Made by a program: the position numbers and the translations under genes
The notes under the pieces: model-generated
Told to the model about the DNA's origin: nothing
Seen by the model: only the letters and a program-made list of their open reading frames with translations
The model's database searches: none
Assembly (NCBI GenBank): GCA_963706905.1
Contig: CAVPNY010000023.1
Span: 186,001-250,000, forward strand
Reading direction: 5' to 3'
DNA: 64,000 bases
Origin: CAVPNY01 sp963706905
Lineage (GTDB): Bacteria > Chloroflexota > Anaerolineae > Anaerolineales > UBA4823
In this document: positions 25,311 through 34,513 of the stretch, one piece after another
Layout of the letters: each line of letters begins with the position of its first letter
Numbering within the stretch: the stretch's first letter is position 1

Positions 25311-26892
25311 GGGCTTGTGAAGGAATTGATAAAAGACCAGATCAAGAGCCATATAATCCTACAGAGCTCTCCAGTCAACCGAGTAATGCGCTCAGGGGTA
25401 TGGCATGAATAATTCGCAGGTGCTCTTTGACCAGCGCATATCCCAGAACCATTGGCACTCAGCTTGCTGCAGTACGGGCCAGGCGCAAAGCCTGGGCGCG
25501 CAGCAGATTATGGGCCAAGACAAACCACAACAAGACGGTGCGCACCTTGCGCAGACCGCGAACCCGGAAGGCTTGCAAGCCGCGGTTGCGTTGGATAGCA
25601 TTGACGCATTCGATGGTGGCGGCGCGCAGTTTGTAAATCAGTTTGCCGTCCTGGCTAGCCATACGCTGTCGCCATTGGGCGATGGCGGGGGTGTCGGTAG
25701 GTTTGGATTGGTAAGGGTCCACGCCCGGTTTGCGGCTGGGTTTGACTGGCAGATAGGAGACAACCCTTTTTTGATGAAGCCATTCGAGGTCATCGACCGT
25801 CGTGAAGCCGCCATCGGCCAGATACTCCTGGGGCAGGCAGGCGCAACGGTGTTCCAATTGCTGCAGCATGGGTGCGACCTGCCCGACGTCGTTGCCGGCA
25901 TTGACCACTTCCACCCCCACGATCAACTGAGTGGCTGTGTCGACACACAACTGAACGTTGTAAGCTGGCCGGTAACCGCCATCCGCCATTTTCATGATGT
26001 GCGCTTCCCGATCGGTCGGCGAAGTGCGCACCTCCCGCAGTCTCTGTCGGCGGCTTTGCTTTTTGTTGGGCTTCTTGGCTTCCAATTCATTCAAGCGCTT
26101 GAGCGCCTGTTCTACCCGGGCTGTGCGTTCGTGCACCGCTCGCTCTCTTGCCGCTCGCTGGCGTTGCGACGTTCCCTCTGGATGGCTTTCTACTTCCTGC
26201 TTGAGTTGTTCCACCTGCGCCTGAACCGTCTCCAGGTAGCTTTCCAGCGTCGTTCGCCGGTGAAACGAATTGCTGCCTGCACTGGCGCGCACCCGCAGCC
26301 CGTCCTGGGCGACGCGTTCCAGGTCACCAACCCTTCCGCCAGCAGGGCGGCGATGCTGTTGGTCAGGATTTCGTCCAGGAGGTCCCGTGCTGCACCCGAA
26401 AGTCAGCCAGCGTGTGATAGTTGACGCTCACCCCGCCGCACAGCCAGCGATAGATGATATGCTCTGTGCACAGGCGGTCCAGGGCGCGGGCGCTGCCTAC
26501 TCCTTCCAGGGTCGCATACAGCCACAGCCCCAACAGGATCTGGGCATCGATGGCGCTCTGCCCAGCCTGCCCTTCGACGGCTTTCACCTGAGCATACAAC
26601 CGGCTCAGGTCCAATTGTTCAACAAAATCCCACACCACCCGCACCCGGTGGTCCGCAGCCACCAATTGATCAAGCGCCACCAATTGCATTTCCACCTGGC
26701 TGCGGTTGGCCCGCTTCAAACGTGGCTTGCCGCCCAGCGCACTGCTGGCTGCCTCCTCTTCTGCTGCCGGTATGTCTAACAATGGTGGCTGTTCCATATC
26801 CTTCGCTCCTCTATTATCTTCGTTCTTGCCCGGTCGCTAGCATACCGCAGAACGTTCTTTTTGAGGAGGGTTGGTAATTCTTTCACAGGCTC
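25311..26892 (-). mobile_element. IS1182-family insertion sequence, about 1.58 kb
   Basis: The ends are imperfect inverted repeats: GGGCTTGTGAAGGAATTGAT at 25311 and, read inward from 26892, GAGCCTGTGAAAGAATTACC, agreeing at about 16 of 22 positions. A broken IS1182-type transposase fills the middle. The flanks are CCGCTCA on the left and TCAGGTCGCC on the right; joining them with one TCA (or CTCA) removed recreates the repeat phrase CCGCTCAGGTCGCC found intact at 26986. So the element inserted into a REP-like unit with a 3-4 bp target duplication. The exact end base is ambiguous by one. Confidence 0.75.
25459..26797 (-). pseudogene. IS1182-family transposase, two frame breaks
   Basis: DDE transposase. 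The N-terminal piece (26797 to about 26385) shows the DUF772-type opening (ALDQLVAADHRVR, LLGLWLYATLEGVGSARAL, WLCGGVSVNYHTLADFRVQ). The frame is then broken near 26385. About 60 bases continue in a second frame (DLLDEILTNSIAALLAEG), and a third frame from about 26330 carries the rest (QDGLRVRASAGSNSFHRR, EAHIMKMADGGYRPAYNVQL, EYLADGGFTTVDDLEWL) to the stop at 25459. AAGGAT lies directly before the ATG. As read, no full transposase could be made; whether the breaks are real or base-calling errors is open. Confidence 0.85.
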
Positions 26893-26895
26893 TCA

Positions 26896-27218
26896 GGTCG
26901 CCGTCCTCGGCGACCAGCAGTTCCAGCGCCGGGGACGGCGCTGGGAGCAAGGGGTGTTGCTCCGCTCGCCGTCCTCTCCTCTCTCCGCTCAGGTCGCCGT
27001 CCTCGGCGACCAGCAGTTCCAGCGCCGGGGGCGGCGCTGGGAGCAAGGGGTATTGCTCCGCTCGCCGTCCTTTCCTCTCACTGCTCAGGTTGCCGTTTCC
27101 TCCTCTCTCCGCCGGTTGCCACCCCTTCATCTTCTTGCTCAGGTTGCTGTCCCCTCCTCTCACTGCTCAGGTCGCCGTCCTCGGCGACCGGTGGTTCCAG
27201 CGCCGGGGACGGCGCTGG
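26896..27218. repeat. Tandem three-hairpin REP-like array
   Basis: Hairpin 1, GGTCGCCGTCCTCGGCGACC, is perfect at 26896-26915, 26992-27011 and 27170-27189. Each is followed eight bases later by hairpin 2 (CCAGCGCC/GGCGCTGG) at 26923-26944, 27019-27040 and 27197-27218. The first two copies are followed immediately by hairpin 3 (GAGCAA/TTGCTC) at 26945-26962 and 27041-27058. The first two composites are 96 bases apart. The 27060-27170 stretch holds degenerate GCTCAGGTTGCCG units. The array lies between the insertion sequence and the 3' end of the NACHT gene. Confidence 0.85.
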
Positions 27219-27305
27219 GAGCAAAAAAGAGAGACAGCGCGTGGAGCTTGCTCGGCGCAGGAGATTCCCATGCAAACCGGATTCAGAGCCCCAGAGTCCA
27301 GAAAA

Positions 27306-30300
27306 TCAGAGTCCAGAGTTGGATGGGGAGACCACGACCCGAAAACCGATGTTGTAGTTCCAGTAGCCTGGTGGGTCCCAGTAGCGATACGCACAGCGCA
27401 CATACCTGAGATCATTGAGGAAGGAACCGCCGCGCAACACCCGGGTGCCTGAGGTGTTCAAATCCTCGCGCCCATCCTCGGACTGGTAAGGGTATTCTTT
27501 GAATAAGCTTCGTGTCCATTCCCAAACATTCCCGCTCAGGTCCAGCACGCCATACAGGCTAGCGCCGCTTGGGAAGCAGCCGGCCGCCGAGGTGCGGAGA
27601 AGGCCAGTCTCATAGGTATTGGTCTTCTCGGCATCAAAGTCGTCCCCCAGGGGTATATCCAGCCGGCCTCTCCGCGCGCCGCTTTCTCCCACTGTGCCTC
27701 GCTGGGCAAGCTGGTGGTCAAACGGCCTTGCGCCACGCCCCGCCAGAAATCGCACTCCAGAGTATCCATCCCCTCAAGCCCAGAGGCTATATGTTCCTGG
27801 GCCATGCTGCGCAGCTGCTCTCCTAGCCAGCCGCAGTACTCCTGCGCTTCGTACCAAGTGACTAACACTACCGGGTGGTTCGGCAGCCCGCCCAGGCTAT
27901 CCATATCTTGCGGCGGTTTCTTGCGCGCCTCAATGAAAGCGCGAAACTGGGTCACCGTGACCGGGTAGCGGGCAATATAGTAATCCGGCAGGTGAACTTC
28001 ATGCTGGGGTTTCTCGTCATCGTCAGCACTTTTATCCCGGCGCGGGTCGCTGCCCATGCGGAACCTCCCGGCCGGGATGGGCATGAAGCCCAGCAGGTGC
28101 TCAGCCGGTAAATACCAGTGGGCCGGGTCAAAGCGCGGGTCGCCCAGGCGCGCCAGGGTGTCCCCGGCGCGGGCGCGCTCGCCAGCCACAAGTCTTCCCC
28201 GTTTGATCAGGGTCACCAGTCTCTCTCTAACGCGCTCGAGCAGGTCGCAACCCAGGGCGCTGTCGCCCACCCGCGCCAGGCCGATCTCCAGCAACACATC
28301 CCCGGCCAGCCAGGCCTGGCGCCAGGCAGTGTCGTCTCCGGCTGCATGTGCCGGGCACAGCTCGCCCACCAGCGCCAGCGGCTTGTCCATTTCACCCGAA
28401 TGGTGCACCAGCTTGCCAGATCCTAATAGAATCGCCTCCCGCCAAAGTGCGCCCTGGCGCGATAGGTCAGCGGCGCGAACCGCAAAATCCCCTTGCGCCG
28501 CCAGGTGCGCCCCGGCCAGATATTCCTGGAAGGTGCGGTGCGGGAAGGTGAACACCTCCGGGGCGCGCTCCAGCAGCAGCCCGGCGCGCAGCTTCATCGT
28601 CTCGATCACCTGCCGCGCCCAGGTGTGGTCATCGTCTTTGAGCGCGGCCAGCGCCGATTGCAGGCGGTACTGGCTGATATCCGCCAGCCCCTCCGCCCTC
28701 GTGTGGGGTCTGCTCTGGCCGTGGGCTTCGTAGGCCAGCTCCCACAGGCTGCGCTTCAAATCGACATCCCCGCGCCCGGCCTCCAGCAGCAGCTGGCGCA
28801 GCTGCGGTGCATCATCCGCGTGGGTCAGCTTCATCTGCTCCCAGCGCCACAATAAGATATCAACTGTCTCCTCATACAGTAAAGCGCGTGCTTCTGGCAA
28901 GCGCCCTTTATGCGTATGAACCAGGGCCATCACGGTCAGCAGCAGCGGGTTGGGCGCCAGGCGCCACAGGTCCGGGCGGCGCACGGCCACTTGCAGTTTT
29001 CCCGTCAGCGCGGGCGCAGCTTCCGCCGCTACCGTGCCAAGTCGCACCAGCTCTGCGTACCAGCCGGTGATATAGCGGTCGATCTTCGGCTCATCGAATG
29101 GCGCAAGCTGGAAAGCGGGCAAATCCGCCAGGCGCAGGTCAGGCTCCTTGGCAGTCGCGGCGGCTGGTAGGAGAGGATCCGGCAGGTTACCAGATAGCGG
29201 TTGTCCGGATAACGGGCTATGAAAGCCTGTACTGCATCCCGCACAAAGACGCGCTGCGCACGAGTAGGCACCTCGTCCAGCCCGTCCAATAGCACCAGCG
29301 TTTTGCCCTGCTCGAGCAGCTTGCCGATCGGAGCAGTCGCAGCCGCCAGGTTCTGGGCATCCAGGCGAGAGACAATGAAATCCCACAGGTGGCGTGGGCT
29401 GGCTTGACCAGGCAGGTTTTCCGGTAGGCCGCGGGCGAAATCGCGTAACAAAACCATCACCGGCAATACGTCCTGCTCGCTTTCTGGCCATCCCTGGAGA
29501 TGCTCTAGCCAGCCCTCCTGCGGCTGCAAAGCGTGCCTGGCCAGGCAGTGCGCCAGGAAATTGACAAAAGTGGACTTGCCGCCGCCCGGATCGCCCAGCA
29601 GCGCCAGGCGGCGGTTGGCGATGGTCGCCACCAGTGCCGGGAGCGGTTGGGCCGACTCCATTCACCAGGGAAGCCATCGCCTGCTTTCTCCTCTTTGGAC
29701 TTTTTCACCACAACATAAGTACGGGAGGTTGTATCCATGTCAATGTAGACGTTGACCAGCCCCAGGCGCGCCTGGCCCGAGGTAGGGTCGGACGCGCCGA
29801 TATCCACCCCGCGCAAGGGCAGGCTGGAGGTGGATTCGGCGACGATGCGCCGGTAGATCGCCAGCGCCTCCGTAGATCTCATCCTTCTTAGCAAATTCAG
29901 CATCATCGCCAAAAACGATCTTCTGGAAAAGTCTTCCTCACGCTCGACATGGCGCAACTCATTTGTATCCAGATCGGTATAAATATCGGCCAAGCGGAGG
30001 CTCTCCCCACGATCGGGATGGGCATATTCTGTAGTCAGATTCGCCCAAGGAAGCAAATTTGCCTGAACCGATAGCTCTTTCAGATACACAGACCACAAAT
30101 CGCTGGCTGGAGAAACTCTTGACTTCCGAAGGTAATTTCCTGAATAATAATCTGCCCCACCTGGTAATAATCCCCTTGGATAAATGCTGCCTGGGCGCCT
30201 TCTCCAAGCGCCACGGCCCCGCTGCCCTGCAAGATAGCATTAACCACCGGCACCAGCTGGCGATCCGATGTTGGTAATCGGCGTTCAAGCAGCGCCTGGG

Positions 30301-30718
30301 TGGTTTCTGGCCTGGCGCGCAGCGCCTGGTAGCGCTCCAGGATTGGCCCCCAGGTATCATCCAAGGTCAGATAATGCTGCAGGGCAATAAAGAACTTGCG
30401 TAACGCCGGGGCGCTTTCCGGGTATTTCTCCATCCAATGCCTGGCCACCGCCTGGAAATCAAACCCACCGGCGGGGTCTAAAAGGCCCTTAACTACCTCT
30501 TCCTGGAAAGGCTTGTGGTCAAGTAGCTCAACAATATGATCATCCTTAGCATCCTTTCGCGCCTGCTGGTATGCCTGATTAAAGGCTGCCTCGCGTTTCT
30601 TCTCATCTTTCTTGGACAGGCGGTTCTTAAGATCAACGATCTCATCCTCAAAACCGACCTTGGCCAGCAGGCCCAATCCCGTGCTGATAGCCGCGGAGAG
30701 CAAGGTTTCCAGGATCAT
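27306..30718 (-). pseudogene. NACHT NTPase fused to a formylglycine-generating-enzyme-like domain, at least four frame breaks
   Basis: A STAND/NLR-like ATPase of about 1,130 residues in five frame segments. Breaks are near 30105, 29660, 29170 and 27640. Order: an N-terminal helical region (30718-30110); a linker with LADIYTDLDTNELRHV (to 29660); NACHT with P-loop LLGDPGGGKSTFVNFLA, Walker B TLVLLDGLDEVP and sensor RYLVTCRILSY; the FTFPHRTFQEYLAGAHLA helix block; then an FGE/SUMF1-like C-lectin-fold domain (FMPIPAGRFRMGSDP, VLDLSGNVWEWTRS, GTRVLRGGSF) to the stop. The 27640 break lies in a run of five G. Its ATG overlaps the antitoxin stop (ATGA). NLR-like proteins of this kind act in phage defence or self/non-self signalling; a real defect or sequence error is undecided. 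Confidence 0.82.
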
Positions 30719-30993
30719 AGATCAGCCTCCTCAGGGCTAACAGCATTGCTCAAATCTTTGGAGAGAGTATTCCTGCCGGTAGCGCGGTTCAATATAGACA
30801 AAAGTCGCCGCGCATTCATCGGTGAGCGCAGCAGGTAGATCGTCTCCAGCAAACCAGACAGGTCAGCGGCTGGCAGCATGGCGACATCCGCAGCACCGCG
30901 CTGTCCGATGAGCACGATAACATGATCACGGTTGACTTTGTCGATCAGATCAGCCAGGCTGGCTTGCGCCTGGGAACAGGTAACTCGCTTCAT
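30715..30993 (-). CDS. Phd/YefM-type antitoxin without adjacent toxin
   Basis: DNA-binding antitoxin of type II toxin-antitoxin systems, 92 residues from the ATG at 30993. The N-terminal Phd fold is MKRVTCSQAQASLADLIDKV, with the conserved RGAADVAMLPAADLSGLLET. The YefM-like helix TIYLLRSPMNARRLLSIL follows, then a C-terminal tail. An ATG at 31020 also exists but overlaps the palindrome at 31019-31037. No RelE/YoeB-type toxin follows. Instead the stop overlaps the start of the NACHT-FGE gene as ATGA, so the two are translated together. It probably represses its own operon and might also bind the NACHT protein; the latter is inference. Confidence 0.85.
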   Translation of the reverse strand: MKRVTCSQAQASLADLIDKVNRDHVIVLIGQRGAADVAMLPAADLSGLLETIYLLRSPMNARRLLSILNRATGRNTLSKDLSNAVSPEEADL

Positions 30994-31018
30994 CTTCCTA
31001 GCCCCATCATCATTATTC

Positions 31019-31037
31019 ATGCCATACTGTATGGCAT
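31019..31037. promoter_or_regulatory. Perfect palindrome, probable antitoxin operator
   Basis: ATGCCATAC-T-GTATGGCAT is a perfect 9-1-9 inverted repeat, centred about 35 bases upstream of the antitoxin start at 30993. Phd/YefM proteins bind short palindromes in their own promoters, so this is the likely autoregulatory site of the antitoxin-NACHT operon. Confidence 0.65.
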
Positions 31038-31069
31038 TCCCCCGCGCCTGTCAAGCCCCTCATAGAATC

Positions 31070-31109
31070 CTTTGCGCCTTTTGCGTCTTTGCGTTAAAAA
31101 ATCCCCCTC
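31070..31109. repeat. Right copy of the 40-bp direct repeat bracketing the accessory island
   Basis: Same orientation as 24377-24416, differing only by GCGTT for GCGTC. It lies seven bases beyond the amidase stop (31117), upstream of the antitoxin operator, so the island boundary is sharp on this side. Confidence 0.75.
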
Positions 31110-31116
31110 AACAAAC

Positions 31117-32503
31117 CTACAATTCCGGCCGCCTCAAATGCCACTCCGTGGCCATCTCATAAGCTTGCCCGGCGCGCAGCAGGGTCGCCTCAGCCCACGG
31201 GCGGGCGACGATCTGCAAGCCGATCGGCAGCCCGTCCCGCGTGAATCCGCAGGGCAACGAAAGAGCTGGCAGGCCAGTCAGGTTGAAAGGCGCGGTAAAG
31301 CGGGTCAGCGTGCGCGCCTGCTCGACGGCGTCCGGGCCGTCCAGCGGCGGGGCGGGGAGCGGCGTGGTGGGAGTCGAGCAGCACATCGTATTCGTTAAAG
31401 AATAGCTCAAACAGGCGGCGTAGCTCAGCTTGCGTGCGCCGCGCCAGAACATACTCCGTAGAGGTGTAGGCTGCTCCAGTCTGCAATCGCTGGCGCACGT
31501 CCGCGCCGAAATCCTCGGGATGCACCGCCAGGCGCTGGTGGTGGAAGGCAGCCGCCTCGCTGGTGACGATCAACCCATTGTTCAGCGCCGCGTCGCGCCC
31601 GTTGGGCAGCCCGGTCGGAGTGACCTCGGCCCCCAAACGGGTGAATACCTGCGCCGCAGCGTGGACCACCTCCAGCACCTCCGCATCGGCGCGTGTTAGG
31701 AAGGCATCGTTAGCCAGGGCGATGCGCCAGCCGCGCACCCCTTGATCGATCTCGGCCAGGTAGTCCGGCATCTGCACATCTACCGATGCCGGGTCGAGTG
31801 GATCATAGCCGGCGATGGCCTGCAGTAAAACAGCCGCGTCTTTCACCCGCCGTGCCATCGGTCCAGCGTGATCCAGACTCCAGGAAAGCGGGATCACTCC
31901 CCGCAGGCTGACGCGCCCATAGGTGGGCTTCAAGCCGACCACACCGCACAAGGAGGCCGGGATGCGGATCGAGCCGCCGGTATCGCTGCCCAGCGACCCC
32001 AGGCACAGCCCGGCTGCCAGAGCGGCTGCGCTGCCGCCGGAGGAGCCGCCAGGGGTGCAATCCAGGTTCCAGGGGTTGTGGCAGGCGCCAAAATGGGGGT
32101 TATTATTGGTCACCCCCAGGGCGATCTCGTGCATGTTGAGCTTGCCCAACAAGATTGCCCCGGCAATGTTCAAGCGTTCGACGGCAACCGCATCTGTGCT
32201 GGGTACATTGTCCGCGAAAAACTTCGAGCCGGCAGTGGTGCGCACGCCGCGCGTTTCATACAGGTCTTTGAGCGCCAGGGGGATGCCGTGCAAAGTTCCC
32301 CGGTAATCGCCGCCTCGTATCTCCGCCTCCGCCTGACGGGCGCTTTGCAACGCCACCTCGGCGGTCAGGGTGATGAAGCAGTTCAAGGCGCGGTTGAGGT
32401 CTTCGATACGCCTCAGGAACGCCTGGGTCAGCTCGACCGGGGAGATTTCGCTGCGTGCAAGCAGGCCGGCGGCCTCGGTGATGGTTAGAGCAGTCAGTTC
32501 CAT
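31117..32503 (-). CDS. Amidase-signature enzyme (GatA-like), one frame break
   Basis: Serine amidohydrolase of the amidase signature family, related to the glutamyl-tRNA(Gln) amidotransferase A subunit. Seen: PLALKDLYETRG (catalytic Lys), TPGGSSGGSAAALAAG and LGSDTGGSIRIPASLCG (the two Ser), and GLKPTYGRVS. Near 31370 the frame shifts; the remainder (PTTPLPAPPLDGPDAVE, TGLPALSLPCGF, WHLRRPEL) is read to the stop at 31117. Together this gives about 460 residues, normal for the family. No gatB or gatC lies nearby, so a free amidase acting on a small amide is more likely than tRNA amidation. It is last in the acetyltransferase/efflux cluster, 17 bases after the HAD gene. Confidence 0.85.
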
Positions 32504-32520
32504 AAAAAGCGGCTTCTCCT

Positions 32521-33132
32521 CTAGCGGCTGTCCAGCAGTTGTTCGAGTTCCGCCCGCGCCTGATCCGTGCTGCGGAAGTGGATGGCGTGCAGCCCGGCGG
32601 CGCGCGCCCCTTCGACGTTGTGGGCGAAGTCATCCACAAAGACCGCCTCGCCAGGGGCGACGCCCAGGCGTTCCACCGCCAGGCGGTAGATGCGCTCATC
32701 CGGTTTTACCAGCCCAACCTCAGCCGAGATGATCACCTGGTCAAAAGCGTCCAGAATCTTTAATCTGTGTTCGAGCACCTCGCGCAGATCGTCCCAGGCG
32801 TTGCTGAGCAGGGCAGTCTGGTAGTGCGGGTGTAGGGCGCGCACGAAATCCACCAGGCTGGTGTCCAGGACGTCCCCCTCCCAGAATTCCGCTTGCACAG
32901 TCTGGAAAGCCTCCGGCGAAAGCCCCAGGCTTGCCCGTACCGCCTCCCAATGCTCGCTGACGCCGATCTGCCCCAGCGCAGCCTGCAGGGAGCTGGGGCT
33001 GTCGAAGATCAGGCTGTTCAGCTCATCATAGCTCATACCCAGGCGGGCAGCCAGGCGGTTACGCGGGGTGCGGTCCTCAGTGCGCACCAGCACGCCGCCG
33101 AAGTCAAAGATCACAGCTCGGATGAAAGGCAT
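32521..33132 (-). CDS. HAD-family hydrolase (HAD-IA type)
   Basis: Cytosolic phosphatase-like protein of 203 residues. Motif I is AVIFDFGGVLV, in which the second Asp of DxD is Gly, as in many HAD-IA proteins of the YihX group. Motif II is ALLSNAW, motif III the Lys in EVGLVKPDERIY, and motif IV VFVDDFAHNVEGARAAG. The cap is helical (about 20-85). The substrate is unknown; sugar phosphates are typical. It lies between the double-GNAT gene and the amidase in the same direction, so it may belong to the same transcript. Confidence 0.85.
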   Translation of the reverse strand: MPFIRAVIFDFGGVLVRTEDRTPRNRLAARLGMSYDELNSLIFDSPSSLQAALGQIGVSEHWEAVRASLGLSPEAFQTVQAEFWEGDVLDTSLVDFVRALHPHYQTALLSNAWDDLREVLEHRLKILDAFDQVIISAEVGLVKPDERIYRLAVERLGVAPGEAVFVDDFAHNVEGARAAGLHAIHFRSTDQARAELEQLLDSR

Positions 33133-33247
33133 TCCACATTCTCCAGGATATACGAATGGCCTATTGTAAACGAAATCCGGGTCTAAGAACTAAAAGCACG
33201 AGGAATGCTCGCTTCTCAATCGCAAATTGCCAATTCATACCTGCTCT

Positions 33248-33267
33248 CTGCGCCGTCCCCGGCGCAG
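33248..33267. repeat. Solitary REP-like hairpin
   Basis: CTGCGCCGTCCCCGGCGCAG is a perfect 8-bp stem with a TCCC loop. It has the same size, loop and CGCCGTCC-CGGCG core as hairpin 1 of the REP-like arrays, 6-9 kb away. It sits in a 190-base gap between the HAD and GNAT genes. Confidence 0.5.
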
Positions 33268-33324
33268 GCCTCCCCTAAAGCCGCCAAAGCCCGCACGCCT
33301 TACAACAAAGACCTACTGGAGCCC

Positions 33325-34410
33325 TTACAGCGGCTTGCGGTAGATCGTCTGGCGTTTATAAACCCGAAAGCCGACGCGTTCGTACAGCCGGAAGGCGCCG
33401 CTCAAGTTCTGCGAATCGACGCCCAGGGCGGCTTCCTCCATGCCCATATCCTTAAACATTTGCAGGCTGCGGGTCAGCAGGGCAGTCGCCAGGCCAAGTT
33501 TGCGGTAAGGCCGGCGCACGCTGATCCCTTCCGTGTAGCCGCGCTTGCGCCGGTACTCCTCGTTTTCATCGAGGCTAAGGAAGTTCTGCACGCTGCCCGC
33601 CACCTGGTCGCCGTCCCAGCCCACCATCCACAGGCTGGGATCGGTTATGGGATCTTCCATAAATCTCAGGTACTCCGCCTCTGAAGGCTCGACGAAGCCC
33701 CAGTGGTCGCGGAAGGCCTCAGTGGCTGCATCCCATATTGCCCGAACTTGCTCGGGTGATACCGGGCGTACTTCCAGACCTTCTGGCATCGGGGTGATCT
33801 CAATCGGCTCAGAGAGCGGACGTGACATGAAATGCTCAAAGCGCACCCCCTGGTAGCCTTCCCTCTGCAGCAAAGCCTCCCGGCCTGTCTCCGTATCCGA
33901 GGCGAAGGTTTCGAAGAAGCGCGGTGTGTCCGTGGCAATCACACCTTCTGCCTGCAGGCGATCGGCGATCTGGCGCAGGCGCTGCTCAAGATAACGCAAC
34001 ATGGCCGTACCGACGCCTTTGCGCCGCCAATCAGGGTGCAGAAATGCCAGGTGAAAGCCAATCCACTGCCCTTCGTCGTTGAGTTGCCACTCCACCCGCC
34101 CGTAGCCTACTACATCCCCATTTACCTCGGCGAAGATCATGTCCTGGTAGGGATCGCAGTTGGTCAGGTGAGTGTAATTATTGGCGATCGCTTCCAGCGT
34201 GTCGGAGCGCTCGACCTGATCAGCGCCTTTGCTGGCGTTGATTGCCGCCAGGATATTGGGATAGTCCGCTTCGCCGCGAAATCCGCGGAAGCGTAAGCCG
34301 GGGATATCTGGAGCGGAGGGCGGGACGATAATATTATCGATCACGGATTGAGTACCCATAAGATCTCCTGTAAAAGTTTCTATCTTGGATTCGGTTTCTA
34401 AAGTGTTCAT
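33325..34410 (-). CDS. Double-domain GNAT acetyltransferase
   Basis: Two tandem GNAT domains in one 361-residue chain. The first has the acetyl-CoA loop in LHPDWRRKGVGTAMLRYLEQ; the second has ISVRRPYRKLGLATALLTRS followed by LGVDSQNLSGAFRLYERVGF. The start at 34410 is chosen because AAGGA lies seven bases upstream. A longer reading from 34551 would run into the MFS gene. Proteins of this pattern acetylate small amines or antibiotics such as mycothiol precursors, but the acceptor is unknown. It shares architecture with the GNATs at 35810 and 36759, suggesting duplication within the cluster. Confidence 0.85.
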   Translation of the reverse strand: MNTLETESKIETFTGDLMGTQSVIDNIIVPPSAPDIPGLRFRGFRGEADYPNILAAINASKGADQVERSDTLEAIANNYTHLTNCDPYQDMIFAEVNGDVVGYGRVEWQLNDEGQWIGFHLAFLHPDWRRKGVGTAMLRYLEQRLRQIADRLQAEGVIATDTPRFFETFASDTETGREALLQREGYQGVRFEHFMSRPLSEPIEITPMPEGLEVRPVSPEQVRAIWDAATEAFRDHWGFVEPSEAEYLRFMEDPITDPSLWMVGWDGDQVAGSVQNFLSLDENEEYRRKRGYTEGISVRRPYRKLGLATALLTRSLQMFKDMGMEEAALGVDSQNLSGAFRLYERVGFRVYKRQTIYRKPL

Positions 34411-34513
34411 CTCATTTTCCTTGATTCTGTAGCATAGGGCCTTGTGCCCGTCTTCAACCGACGGGAGTTCAGGCAGTTTAGATACAACCAACGCCCACAT
34501 GGGGCTATATACA

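Noticed and set aside
25405..26424. Long open frame on the plus strand opposite the transposase
   Set aside because: It is the shadow of the IS1182 transposase coding strand; composition and lack of motifs show no real protein.
26896..27218. Possible CRISPR array because of regularly repeated units
   Set aside because: The units are palindromic composites with near-identical intervening sequence, no unique spacers, and no cas genes nearby.
27536..29677. A separate 713-residue gene covering the NACHT region
   Set aside because: Its first ~170 codons are an out-of-frame reading of the NACHT P-loop region; only from about 29165 does it carry the true sequence.
24377..31109. Phage or integrative-element att sites
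   Set aside because: The 40-bp repeats bracket the island, but there is no integrase, tRNA gene or phage gene inside; only the direct-repeat observation is kept.
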